DNA from: Desulfobacterales bacterium HSG2
GTDB taxonomy: Bacteria; Desulfobacterota; Desulfobacteria; Desulfobacterales; 4be13
Length of the DNA: 38,011 nt
Direction of reading: 5' to 3'
Assembly: GCA_030378035.1 (NCBI GenBank)
Contig: JAUCGI010000038.1
Location: forward strand, 1-38,011
Each line of letters begins with the position of its first letter. Positions within the stretch are counted from its first letter, which is position 1. Of the stretch, positions 23,298 to 32,400 are shown in pieces. A model generated the notes under the pieces. The model did no database searches. It saw nothing but the letters and a program-made list of their open reading frames with translations, and was not told where the DNA came from. The translations under genes and the position numbers were made by a program.

Positions 23298-25496
23298 ATG
23301 ACAACAAAACCAACGAATCTCATAACAAATGCACTGGCAACCGCCATCCCAGCGAAAGACCCGGCACTCAGAAAAGCGTACGCCGCCCTGAAATCACTGA
23401 TACAAAAACGCTTTGCAGAGCACAACAAACCGGATGTGCTAAACCAGTACGAGGAAGACCCTGAATTCTGGAAAGCCCCGTTAGAGAAGTTGTTAAACGA
23501 AGTCGCCGCTGACAGGGACAAAGATATCCTGAAAGCGGCAGAGACTCTGATTCGGGTAGAAAGGAGCAAAGTCGGTGTTCTCGGTGACAACGCCAGCATC
23601 GAAGGCGGGATACACTTCGGAAACACTGTGAAAGGCGAAAACATCCAGGGAGTTACCGTGGCTGAGTGGATAGGCACTGTCAATCAGTATATCCGCTCGG
23701 ATGACAACCGGCCCGACCCGGGCAGAATGCGGACGGCATACCTTTACCGCCTGTTCTGCGATGCGGGTATCCTTTTCCTGGAAGGCATTGACCCGAAAAC
23801 GGCAACCTGTGACACGGAATCACGCCTGAATCTGGCCGCTGTCTATACGGCACTGCTGACCCGAGGATCAGACCGCCAGGACCCCGCGGAAATGATGAGC
23901 CCGCATGAAACCCGCCGGATTTCCGCACTCGAAATTGCAGACCGGCATCAGCACACCGTTCTCCTGGGCGATCCCGGAAGCGGCAAGACAACCTTTGTGA
24001 ACTTCGTCACGCTCTGCCTCGCCGGCGAATGCCTGGGGCATCCCGAGGCAAACCTTGACCTGCTGACCCGTCCGCTGCCGGATAACGAGGGAAAGGACGA
24101 GGAGGAAAGGCAGCCCTGGGAACACGGCCCGCTTCTGCCGGTTCGGATCATCCTGCGTGACTTTGCCGCGGGACATCTGCCGGACAGGAATACATCCGCA
24201 ACCGAACTGTGGCAGTTCATCACACACGAACTGAAAAAGGCGGAACTCTCCGAGTTCGAACCGCATCTCAAAGAGGAACTGCGGGAAAAAGGCGGCCTGC
24301 TCATGCTTGACGGCCTGGACGAGGTCCCCGAGGCGGACAACCGCCGGGTGCGGATCAGAGCGGTGGTTGAGGACTTCATGAAAACCTTTCACCGGTGCAG
24401 GGTCCTGGTCACCAGTCGGACCTATGCCTACCAGAAGCAGGACTGGCGCATCCCCGGGCTGCATGAGTCCGTGCTTGCCCCCTTCAGTGAGGGACAGATT
24501 CGCCGCTTTGTTGACCGCTGGTATGCCCATTTCGCCGAACTGAGGCGCACGGATGCCGAGGATGCGCAGGGCAGGGCCGAACTCCTGAAACGGGCGGTGT
24601 TCGGAAGCCGGCGTCTGAGGGAACTGGCAACCCGTCCGCTGTTGCTGACACTGATGGCAAGCCTTCACGCATGGCGGGGCGGCACGCTCCCTGACAAACG
24701 TGAGCAGTTGTACGATGACACCGTTGATCTTCTGCTCGACTGGTGGGAAAGCCGGAAGGTCATCTATGACACCGGAGGGGATGCCAGGGTGATGCAGCCC
24801 AGTCTCACGGAATGGCTCCGCACGGACCGGGAAAAGGTGCGGGACCTTCTGAACGAGCTGGCATACAAGGCCCATGAGAGCCAGCCGGAACTGCACGGGA
24901 CAGCCGACATTTCCGAGGGGGATCTGGTGTCGGGGCTTATGCGGCTGGCCGAAAAAAAGGATGTCATGCCCAAATATCTGATGGAGCATCTGGGCGAGCG
25001 TTCGGGACTGCTGCTGCCCAGGGGCGTGGGTGTCTATTCCTTTCCCCATCGCACGTTCCAGGAATATCTGGCCGCGTGTCATCTGACGGACCTTGATTTT
25101 CCCGAGCAGGTTGCCGATTTGTGCAGAAACGACCCGAACCGCTGGCGTGAGGTCTGTCTGCTTGCCGGGGCAAAGACGGCGAGGGGCGGCGAGTTTGCCA
25201 TCTGGGCTCTTGCGGATGCCCTGTGCCATCGGGAGCCGGATGATTCGGAGGCGGACACAGCCGACTTATGGGGAGCGCATATCGCGGGGCAGGCCCTGGC
25301 CGAGACTGCGGATCTGAGCAAAATATCTCCCCGCAATCAGAAGAAGCTTGAACGGGTGCGTGGATGGCTGCTGCAAATTATCCAAGAGAACCTGTTGCCA
25401 GCCACGGAAAGGGCGTTGGCAGGGAACAATCTGGCCTGTCTCGGTGATCCCCGGATAACTGGTATCTGCCGGATGATGAGGAATTCGGTTTTGTGA
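23298..25496 (+). CDS. NACHT ATPase, FGE domain split off by a 10-bp deletion (sensor 3)
   Basis: 732 residues. N-terminal ~85 residues are a helical domain (AYAALKSLIQKRFAEHNKPD, LLNEVAADRDKDILKAAETL) like those in many bacterial NACHT/effector-associated proteins and unlike sensors 2 and 4. A short form of the shared adaptor follows (SKVGVLGDNASIEGGIHFGN, ~95-115). Walker [10 protein letters not shown] (~222-232), Walker B LLMLDGLDEVPE (~333-344), [15 protein letters not shown] (~580). It ends [14 protein letters not shown], a frameshifted version of the expected [19 protein letters not shown]. Ten bases (TTCAACCCGG) between two CCGG repeats are missing after GATCCCCGG. The stop overlaps a GTG start of the FGE ORF as GTGA. 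ATG 23298 has no strong Shine-Dalgarno. Confidence 0.82.
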   Translation: MTTKPTNLITNALATAIPAKDPALRKAYAALKSLIQKRFAEHNKPDVLNQYEEDPEFWKAPLEKLLNEVAADRDKDILKAAETLIRVERSKVGVLGDNASIEGGIHFGNTVKGENIQGVTVAEWIGTVNQYIRSDDNRPDPGRMRTAYLYRLFCDAGILFLEGIDPKTATCDTESRLNLAAVYTALLTRGSDRQDPAEMMSPHETRRISALEIADRHQHTVLLGDPGSGKTTFVNFVTLCLAGECLGHPEANLDLLTRPLPDNEGKDEEERQPWEHGPLLPVRIILRDFAAGHLPDRNTSATELWQFITHELKKAELSEFEPHLKEELREKGGLLMLDGLDEVPEADNRRVRIRAVVEDFMKTFHRCRVLVTSRTYAYQKQDWRIPGLHESVLAPFSEGQIRRFVDRWYAHFAELRRTDAEDAQGRAELLKRAVFGSRRLRELATRPLLLTLMASLHAWRGGTLPDKREQLYDDTVDLLLDWWESRKVIYDTGGDARVMQPSLTEWLRTDREKVRDLLNELAYKAHESQPELHGTADISEGDLVSGLMRLAEKKDVMPKYLMEHLGERSGLLLPRGVGVYSFPHRTFQEYLAACHLTDLDFPEQVADLCRNDPNRWREVCLLAGAKTARGGEFAIWALADALCHREPDDSEADTADLWGAHIAGQALAETADLSKISPRNQKKLERVRGWLLQIIQENLLPATERALAGNNLACLGDPRITGICRMMRNSVL

Positions 25497-26218
25497 GGAT
25501 TCCGGCGGGGAAGTTTGTGATGGGAAGTGAAAAGGAACGGGATAGGTATGCCGGAAATGACGAGCTGCCTCACACCGTCGAACTTTCCGAATATCACATT
25601 GCCCGCTATCCGGTGACAGTTGCCCAGTTCAGAGCGTTTGTTCAGGAGAGCGGATATCAGCCGGAAGAGGACTGGGAAAAATATAATGAATATGACAACC
25701 ATCCGGTTGTGTCTGTGTCATGGCATGATGCCGCGGCATACTGCGAGTGGCTGACTGACAGGCTGAAAGACCGGGGATGGAAAATACAGTTGCCTACAGA
25801 GGCGCAATGGGAAAAGGCTGCCAGGGGAACCGACGGACGGATATATCCCTGGGGTGACGGGGCTGACCCGGACAAGGCAAATTATGGCGATACGGGAATC
25901 GGCACGACAAGTGCGGCGGGATGCTTTCCTGAAGGTGAAAGTCCTTGTGGGATTCAGGATATGGCTGGCAATGTGTGGGAGTGGTGCCTGGACAGATGTG
26001 ATTGTGACGACAAATGGAATATCATTACCGATACATACAGGGATAGTATTGCCGACCCTGTCTGTATGACAGGCTCGGGCCGGGTTCTCCGGGGCGGCGC
26101 ATGGGGATCCTCCGCCAAGCTCTGCCGGACGGCGTCTCGCCTCGACTCCCCCATCGGCTATAGCTACTGGCACTACGGGTTCCGGCTCGTTCTGCTTTCA
26201 GGTCAGCAGGACGGCTAG
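25493..26218 (+). CDS. FGE-sulfatase variable domain, separated from sensor 3
   Basis: 241 residues from GTG 25493, which overlaps the NACHT stop as GTGA, so termination-reinitiation could make it as a separate protein. Complete FGE domain ([59 protein letters not shown]). An unusual Cys/Asp-rich insertion (DRCDCDDKWNIITDTYRD) replaces the usual WYGDYPSGRV stretch. Ends in VR4. Without the 10-bp deletion it would be the C-terminal half of a ~975-residue sensor. Either a broken gene or a soluble stand-alone recognition subunit. Confidence 0.75.
   Translation: MRIPAGKFVMGSEKERDRYAGNDELPHTVELSEYHIARYPVTVAQFRAFVQESGYQPEEDWEKYNEYDNHPVVSVSWHDAAAYCEWLTDRLKDRGWKIQLPTEAQWEKAARGTDGRIYPWGDGADPDKANYGDTGIGTTSAAGCFPEGESPCGIQDMAGNVWEWCLDRCDCDDKWNIITDTYRDSIADPVCMTGSGRVLRGGAWGSSAKLCRTASRLDSPIGYSYWHYGFRLVLLSGQQDG
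26072..26218 (+). other. DGR-type variable region VR4
   Basis: Terminal 48 codons plus stop of the FGE ORF. Differs from VR5 at NNC codons such as GGC/TCC, TCT/TTC, TAC/GAC and TGG/CGG while sharing TCC TCC GCC, CTC TGC CGG, and GGG TTC CGG CTC. Ends GGTCAGCAGGACGGC like VR2 and VR3. Confidence 0.65.
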
Positions 26219-26324
26219 GCAGGCTAGGCACTTCCGTGGGCAATCGAAAGCATCAGCCGCACGGAGGGGCGTACGGAGCCGCCCCGGAGTCGGATGATGC
26301 TTCCGATTGCGCAGCGGAACTGCC
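26219..26324 (+). repeat. Post-VR hairpin element, copy 4
   Basis: Arms 26227-26259 and 26291-26324, with several mismatches and one extra base (GCAGCGG), so the stem is weaker than in copies 1, 2 and 5. The purine tract before it is shortened to GGCAGGCTAGGCA. Confidence 0.7.
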
Positions 26325-26354
26325 AAGAGCGAGAATTGCACACGGGCGCACCAC

Positions 26355-26443
26355 TAAAGAAAAATGGCACCCCAACAACGCTGAGAGAGGATCAACAGAT
26401 CCCCGCACATTAAAGAATAAAGGTATCCCAACAACGCTGAGAA
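26355..26443 (+). repeat. Pair of ~33-bp direct repeats
   Basis: Two imperfect copies (26355-26387 and 26411-26443) ending CCCAACAACGCTGAGA, separated by 23 bp. They lie just before the leader of the next NACHT gene; function unknown. Confidence 0.55.
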
Positions 26444-26501
26444 GTGCCTGAAGCTTTCCAGCCGAGGATTGAACTTGCAGTTTTATTTCGGAGAAACAGA
26501 G

Positions 26502-28730
26502 ATGAATGAAATTGACAAACAACTGATCCAGTTGAAAAAGGCATTCGAGAGCGGCATCCTGGATGAGAACACATACAGGGCCGCGGTAAAGGGTCTGGGC
26601 GGGGATGAGACAAACATCAGCGCCGGCAGGGACGCTCTCCTCGCAAAAGACCGGGGAAAAGCATACACAACCAAAAATTCCCAAGTCGGGCTTATCGGAG
26701 ACAATGCCAGCGTCGAAGGCGGCATACACCTTCGCACCGGCCCGGACAAACCTGATCCCGCTGAAATACTCGGCATCTATCGCCGAACCCTGACACAATC
26801 CATTAAACACCTCCCCCTGAGAGGCGTTGATGTCGGCGTCAGTGACCCGTGCGGTGAGCAGAAACACCTTCAACTGGATCGGGTCTATGTGGAACTTGAC
26901 ACCAGAACAGAGGTTCCCCTGTCCGATTCCGGGAAAGAACAGCGGAGGGAGGAAAAGGAATTGCCCGCTTCCCCGGAAAGAGACAGAACACGCCTGCTTC
27001 CCGCGCTTGAAGCGGCAGTGAACAACCGCCGTCTCGTTATCCTGGGAGATCCCGGTTCGGGCAAAACCACCTTCGTCAGTCACCTCACCCTCTGTCTGGC
27101 ATCTCACGCCGGAGAGGGTCAGGCATGTCAGCTTTCACACTGGCCGGAAGATGAGGCTGACATAACGCCGATTCCCGTCGTGCTGAGAGATTTCGCCCTG
27201 TGGCTCCCCGAAAATGAGAGGAAAGCCGAACCGGGGCATCTGTGGAAATTCATTGTCAGCCGCCTTGACTCCCTCGAACTGGCCCGGGCCGCCGATGTTC
27301 TGAAAGATGCGCTGGAGAAGGGGAAAGCCGTCCTTCTTCTGGACGGTCTGGATGAAATTCCGACACAGGAAAAGCGGCGTTTTGTCAGAGATGCCGTGAC
27401 AGCGTTTGCGGAAAGGTATGAAAACAGCCGGTGTATCGTCACCTGCCGTGTTCTCTCCTACCAGAACAGGGAATGGCAGTTGAACCAGGATGACTTTCCC
27501 GTGTTTGAGCTTGCCCCGTTTGATGAAAAGAAAGTCGAAGCCTTTATCAGCGCATGGTATGAGGACCTGTCCCGACTGAATGTGGTAAAGACGGAGGAGG
27601 CGGAAGGGCTGGCCCGACGCCTTCTGACCGCGGTGCGCCGTCCTGATCTGTGGCGACTGGCAGGCAATCCGCTTCTGCTTACGGTGATGGCTCTGGTGAA
27701 CACCCACAAGGGACGACTGCCCGAGGCAAGGGCCCTGCTTTATGAGGAGACTGTGGATATCCTTCTCTGGCGATGGGAGCAGATCAAAACGACCGGTGAG
27801 GAGAGACTGCCCCGCCTCCGGAAACTGCTGCTGGATGCCGGGCGGGCCGATGTGGATCTGAAAAAGCTTCTGTGGCGTCTTGCCTTTGAGGCCCACGGGA
27901 AAAAAGAGAGGGAGAAGAGCGGATCACTGGCAGACATAACGGAATGGGAACTCTCAAAGGCCCTGGCCGGCCTGCACCCGGAGAAAAGCCTGGACTGGGC
28001 AACCCGGGTCATTGAGACCGTCAGACTGCGGGCCGGGCTTCTGCTTGAGCGTGAGCCGGGGATATATTCCTTTCCGCATCGCACCTTTCAGGAATATCTG
28101 GCCGGTGCGCACCTCTCCTCTCAGGCAGATTTTGCCAAGAAGGCATCAGCTCTGGCGGAGACGGGGAGTTTCTGGCGGGAGGTCATATTGCTCGCTGTGG
28201 GACGGCTGGTCTATCTGGCCGGAGACTCTGACAAGCCTCTGGCCCTTGTGGGCGAACTCTGTCCGGCCGAGGCGGATGACAATGAAACCGCATGGCGCAA
28301 GGCATGGCTGGCAGGTGACGTTCTGCTCGAAGTCGGCATGAACAGGGCGGAGGACAGCGTCCTGGGGAGAGACTTGGCAAAGCGGGTAAGGAAAAGGCTG
28401 GCTGATCTGATTCAGACCGGGCGGCTTGAAGCAAAGGAAAGGGTCGCTTCGGGTGACACACTGGCAAAGCTGGGGGATCCCCGGTTCAATCCTGATTTGT
28501 GGTATTTGCCGGATGATGAGGAACTGGGGTTTGTGAGGATACCGGCCGGGGAGTTTCTGATGGGTAGTGACAAGGAACGTGATAAAGATGCTGAGGATAA
28601 CGAACTGCCTCACACCGTTGAACTCTCCGAATATCAGATTGCCCGTTATCCGGTGACAGCTGCCCAGTTCAGAGCGTTTGTTCAGGATAGCGGATATCAG
28701 CCAAAAAAAAAATTGGGAAGAGGGGAATGA
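26502..28730 (+). CDS. NACHT ATPase, FGE domain out of frame after an A10 tract (sensor 4)
   Basis: 742 residues from ATG 26502, preceded by CGGAGAAACAGAG. Same architecture as sensor 2: SHOCT-like start ([20 protein letters not shown]), adaptor at ~35-80 ([36 protein letters not shown]), Walker [10 protein letters not shown] (~179-189), Walker [12 protein letters not shown] (~276-287), [15 protein letters not shown] (~523), and the first part of an FGE domain ([16 protein letters not shown]). It then ends prematurely as [10 protein letters not shown] at the A10 run 28703-28712. With nine As the frame would continue as [20 protein letters not shown] into VR5, matching the sisters. A10 is a slippage-prone length, so phase variation, transcriptional slippage or a sequencing error are all possible. 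Confidence 0.82.
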   Translation: MNEIDKQLIQLKKAFESGILDENTYRAAVKGLGGDETNISAGRDALLAKDRGKAYTTKNSQVGLIGDNASVEGGIHLRTGPDKPDPAEILGIYRRTLTQSIKHLPLRGVDVGVSDPCGEQKHLQLDRVYVELDTRTEVPLSDSGKEQRREEKELPASPERDRTRLLPALEAAVNNRRLVILGDPGSGKTTFVSHLTLCLASHAGEGQACQLSHWPEDEADITPIPVVLRDFALWLPENERKAEPGHLWKFIVSRLDSLELARAADVLKDALEKGKAVLLLDGLDEIPTQEKRRFVRDAVTAFAERYENSRCIVTCRVLSYQNREWQLNQDDFPVFELAPFDEKKVEAFISAWYEDLSRLNVVKTEEAEGLARRLLTAVRRPDLWRLAGNPLLLTVMALVNTHKGRLPEARALLYEETVDILLWRWEQIKTTGEERLPRLRKLLLDAGRADVDLKKLLWRLAFEAHGKKEREKSGSLADITEWELSKALAGLHPEKSLDWATRVIETVRLRAGLLLEREPGIYSFPHRTFQEYLAGAHLSSQADFAKKASALAETGSFWREVILLAVGRLVYLAGDSDKPLALVGELCPAEADDNETAWRKAWLAGDVLLEVGMNRAEDSVLGRDLAKRVRKRLADLIQTGRLEAKERVASGDTLAKLGDPRFNPDLWYLPDDEELGFVRIPAGEFLMGSDKERDKDAEDNELPHTVELSEYQIARYPVTAAQFRAFVQDSGYQPKKKLGRGE

Positions 28731-29232
28731 GTATGACAATCATCCGGTTGTGAATGTGTCATGGCATGATGCTGCGGCATACTGCGAGTGGCTGACTGGG
28801 AAGCTGAAAGACCGGGGATGGAAAATACAGTTGCCCACCGAGGCGCAATGGGAGAAGGCTGCCAGGGGAATCGACGGACGGATTTATCCATGGGGTGACG
28901 AGGCTGACCCGGACAAGGCAAATTATGAATGGAAAATCGACACGACAAGTACTGTCGGCTGCTTTCCGGCAGGTGCAGGTCCGTATGACTGTCTTGATAT
29001 GGCCGGAAATGTATGGGAATGGTGCAGGGACTGGTATGGTAACTATCCTTCCGGCCGTGTAAGTAATCCTACGGGGCCCGATACAGGCTCGTCCCGGGTT
29101 CTTCGGGGCGGCGCTTGGAGCTCCTCCGCCTGGCTCTGCCGGGCGGCGTTCCGCTCCCTCTCCCTCCCCGGCTCCCGCGACCGGTACTTCGGGTTCCGGC
29201 TCATTCTGCTTCCAGGTCAGCAGGGTGGATAG
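28678..29232 (+). CDS. C-terminal FGE variable domain of sensor 4 (shifted frame)
   Basis: 184 residues if read from TTG 28678, but that start is only where the frame opens; real coding in this frame begins at the A10 run (~28708). Carries the second half of the FGE domain ([53 protein letters not shown]) and VR5. No Shine-Dalgarno or overlap with the NACHT stop suggests independent translation, so it is probably made only by frameshifting or slippage on the A-run, or not at all. Together with 26502-28730 it forms one gene. Confidence 0.65.
   Translation: MFRIADISQKKNWEEGNEYDNHPVVNVSWHDAAAYCEWLTGKLKDRGWKIQLPTEAQWEKAARGIDGRIYPWGDEADPDKANYEWKIDTTSTVGCFPAGAGPYDCLDMAGNVWEWCRDWYGNYPSGRVSNPTGPDTGSSRVLRGGAWSSSAWLCRAAFRSLSLPGSRDRYFGFRLILLPGQQGG
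29086..29232 (+). other. DGR-type variable region VR5
   Basis: Terminal 48 codons plus stop of sensor 4. Variable codons are almost emptied of A: TCC, AGC, TCC TCC, TTC, TCC, CTC TCC CTC, TCC, GAC, TTC. That is consistent with repeated A-to-N change. The framework matches VR4 (GCG GCG, CTC TGC CGG, TTC GGG TTC CGG CTC). Confidence 0.65.
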
Positions 29233-29351
29233 GCAGGGCAGGCAAGGCAGGCAGGGCAGTTCCGTGGGCAATCGGAAGCATCAGCCGCACGGAGGGGCGT
29301 GCGGAGCCGCCCCGGAGTCGGCTGATGCTTCCGATTGCGCACGGAACTGCC
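29233..29351 (+). repeat. Post-VR hairpin element, copy 5
   Basis: Same layout as copy 1, base for base in spacing: purine GGCAG tract, arms 29255-29287 and 29319-29351 and a 31-nt loop. Arms pair at 32 of 33 positions (GTGGGCAAT opposite ATTGCGCAC gives one mismatch). The upper stem is the CATCAGCCG/CGGCTGATG version. Confidence 0.75.
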
Positions 29352-29361
29352 AAGAGCGGGG

Positions 29362-29451
29362 ATGTAAAACAATTTTTCAAATTGTTTCCCCGGGCCTGAC
29401 GGGACATGGGGGGAATCTACAAGGATTGTGGTTAAGAAAGGATTAGTTGTG
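29362..29451. repeat. Repeat junction between the sensor island and the PKS gene
   Basis: TGTAAAACAATTTTTCAAAT-type repeat (from ~29363), then CTACAAGGATTGTGGTTAAG through GGATTAGTTGTG (29417-29451), the same ~35 bp that opens each 88-bp repeat at 17004-17266. PKS coding homology begins right after it. Confidence 0.7.
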
Positions 29452-32400
29452 TCAGGCTGCTGGCCCGTCCCCCGTGGTTTTCCGCGGTGCCTGTGATCAC
29501 TCCGTAAATATGATCCCCCGACTGCTCCGCATCTCTCAGCCTTTTCAGAAAGAGCATTCCCACTCCCTCGGCCCGGACATAACCGTCAGCCTGATCGGAA
29601 AAGGTCTTGCACCTGCCGTCTCCGCTCAGCATTCCCGCCTTGCTGAAACTTATGTGGGCACCCGGGGTCAGTATCGTGTTGACACCGCCTGCCATTGCCA
29701 TGTCACAGGCCCCGGTCTCTATTGAGGTCACAGCCCGGTGCAGCGCAACCAGGGAACTCGAGCAGGCGGTCTCGACAGGTTCGCTCGGACCGTGAATGTC
29801 AAGAAAGTAGCTCATCCGGTTCGGACCCACAGAGGGGACAATGCCTGTCGAACTGTGAGCCTCAATTTCCATGCCTGCCTTGGAAATCAGATCACTGTAA
29901 CCGCTGCCGCCGGTTCCGACAAAAATGGCGGTTTTTGTCCCCGCGAGACTTCGGGCGGACATGCCGGCGTCTTCCATGGCCTTCCAGGCATACGTCATCA
30001 GCAGACGCTGCTGCGGATCCATAAGTACGGCCTCCCTGGGGGAAATTCCGAAAAACAGGGGATCGAACTCATCCACGCCGCTGACAAACCCGCCACGGGT
30101 GATGTCCGTTTTGTTCGCCTCTTTTGCGGGGTCCCCGTAAAACTTCCGCCAGTCCCAGCGTTCCGTCGGAATTTCCGTGATGCAGTCCCTGCCTTCCAGC
30201 AGGTTTTCCCAGAATTCACTCACATCCCCGGCCATCGGAAATTTTCCGCTCATTCCCACAATTGCGACAGGTTCGCTGAGGCAGGCATCCTGCCTGAAAA
30301 CCGGCTGAACCGGTGTTTGTGCAAAACGGGAACGTCTCTTTCTGAGAGGCGTATTTTTTTCAGCAGAGGCATCTGTCGATTGTGCCAAAGGTTCCGCCGC
30401 AGTCTGCGTTGCAAATTTCGGTGCCAGCAGATCTCTGTGTTCCTCAGCCAGATATTTTGCTAAACTTCGCAGGGTCGGATATTCGAAAAACACTGTCGGA
30501 ATCAGCTCAAGCCTGTATCTTTCGTTCAGTTTGTTGGCAAATTCTGTCAGCGTGATCGAATCGAATCCGTATTCGTTCAGTTCGGCATCCGCATCTATAT
30601 CTTCGTTCCTCACCCTGAGCAGTTCGGACACTGCCCGAATCAGGGCGGTCCGCACATTGTCCGACAGGCTGTCAGTGTCAGCCGTCATTGCATAAGAAGT
30701 TTTTTCAGGTTGCCGGGGAGTCGGAGCGGAAAGCAGTTCCCGCCTCATTCGTGAGAGACTGCCCTCAGTCACCATCACCTGAGACTCGCCTGATGCCAGC
30801 CCCTGATAAAGAGCGCTGATGCCTGTCGCCGTCTCCATGGGGATCATGCCGGTGCTCCGCCTCATCATCTTTTCGGTTTCCTCATCAACGCGCATCCCGC
30901 CTTCCCTCCACAGGGGCCAGTCAACGGAGAGCGTCCGGCCGTGACGCCGCCCCGCATCCGCCAGCTCACTGCGATATCCGGCATAAGCATCCATAAAGGC
31001 ATTGGCGCAGGCGTAGTCAGCCTGGCCGACATTGCCCGTGGCTCCCGCTCCTGAAGAGAAAAAGATGAAGAAGTCAAGGGGAATCTCCTTGGAGGCTTCG
31101 TCCAGATTCACCAGTCCCGCAACCTTGGGACCCAGAACATCCCGAAACTCCTCCCCGGTTTTTCTGAGGATAAAGTTGTCCCTGATCACACCCGCGCCGT
31201 GAATGATGCCGTCGGGATTTCCGAATTCCTCCCGGATGTTCCGAAACAGATCCGTTACCGCATCTTTCCGGGTCACATCAGTCTGCCTGTATTCGATCCT
31301 TGCGCCTGACGCTTCCAGTTCTTTCAGACGGGCCTCTTTTGCCTCGTCAAGCGGAGACCGTCCGGTGAGGATCAGCGTCGCGTCACTGACCCCGGCCGCA
31401 ATCTCCCCGGCAAAGATCAGTCCCAGACCGCCGGCGCCCCCGGTGATGAGATAGACACCCCCGTCTTTCCAGGGAACATCAGGTTCATCAGGAGACACTC
31501 CGATTTCCTTCCAACCCGCCACAAGACGCCTGCCGTCCTGATACCGGATCTCCGTGTCCTCGGGGCATCGTCCGTTTTCTTTCAGTCTCTCCGCAGTCAC
31601 ATCCGCACCCGCCCCGGGTTCCGATCCGATCAGTTGGCAGATGACTTTCGGGTTCTCCAGCCGGGCGGTTTTCAGCAGTCCTGCCAGACCTGAGAAAAGC
31701 CGCTGCTCTCCCTCCGTGGGAACCACAGTCTGCACCAGCACGTTCGCCTCGGGCCTGTCCCCGATGATGCCCCTGATCTCGGCAAACACCTGCTCCGCAC
31801 AGTCTCCGAAGCGTTCCGCGATGTCACCGCCCCGGGATTTCAGGCTGACACAGCGCGCCCCGGTCATGCGGGCTTCGATGTCCGCCCCTGCCGATTCGGA
31901 AAACTCACAGAGCATCACGAGATGCCGGGCATAATCGGGCGCCGCGGCTTCCCGGTCAGCTACCTCCTCTTTCCAGAAAGGCTGAAGCAGCAGTGTTCCG
32001 AGAGAACTTGCAGAACCGGCGGCGTCTTCCAAAGCCCCGGATGAGAATCCTCTCATCCGCACACAAATCCTTCCGGTTTCATCGCACAGATCAATATCGA
32101 GCTTCCGAACCCTGCCGCCGCTCCTTTCCCGGACTGACGCCCACATGTTTTCTGTGCATCCGCCGAATATTTCAAGCTCCTCAAGAGCAAAGGGCAGGGC
32201 AGGCCCGGGGCCGGCAGCGCTGTCAGTGTCGGCGGCAGTCCGCATCAGACCTGCTGAAGCCTGCAACGCGGAATCTGTCAGACTCGGATGCAGAACAAAC
32301 CGGTCCTGTGTGTCTGATATTGAGGAAGGCAGGGTCAGCTTTGCCAGTGCCTGACCCGAGTCCGCATACACTTTTTCAATCCCCCGATGACCGGGACCGT

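Noticed and set aside
21522-25229. Minus-strand frames of up to ~450 codons opposite the NACHT genes
   Set aside because: Shadow frames of the NACHT/FGE coding sequence; the plus-strand frames hold Walker A/B and FGE motifs.
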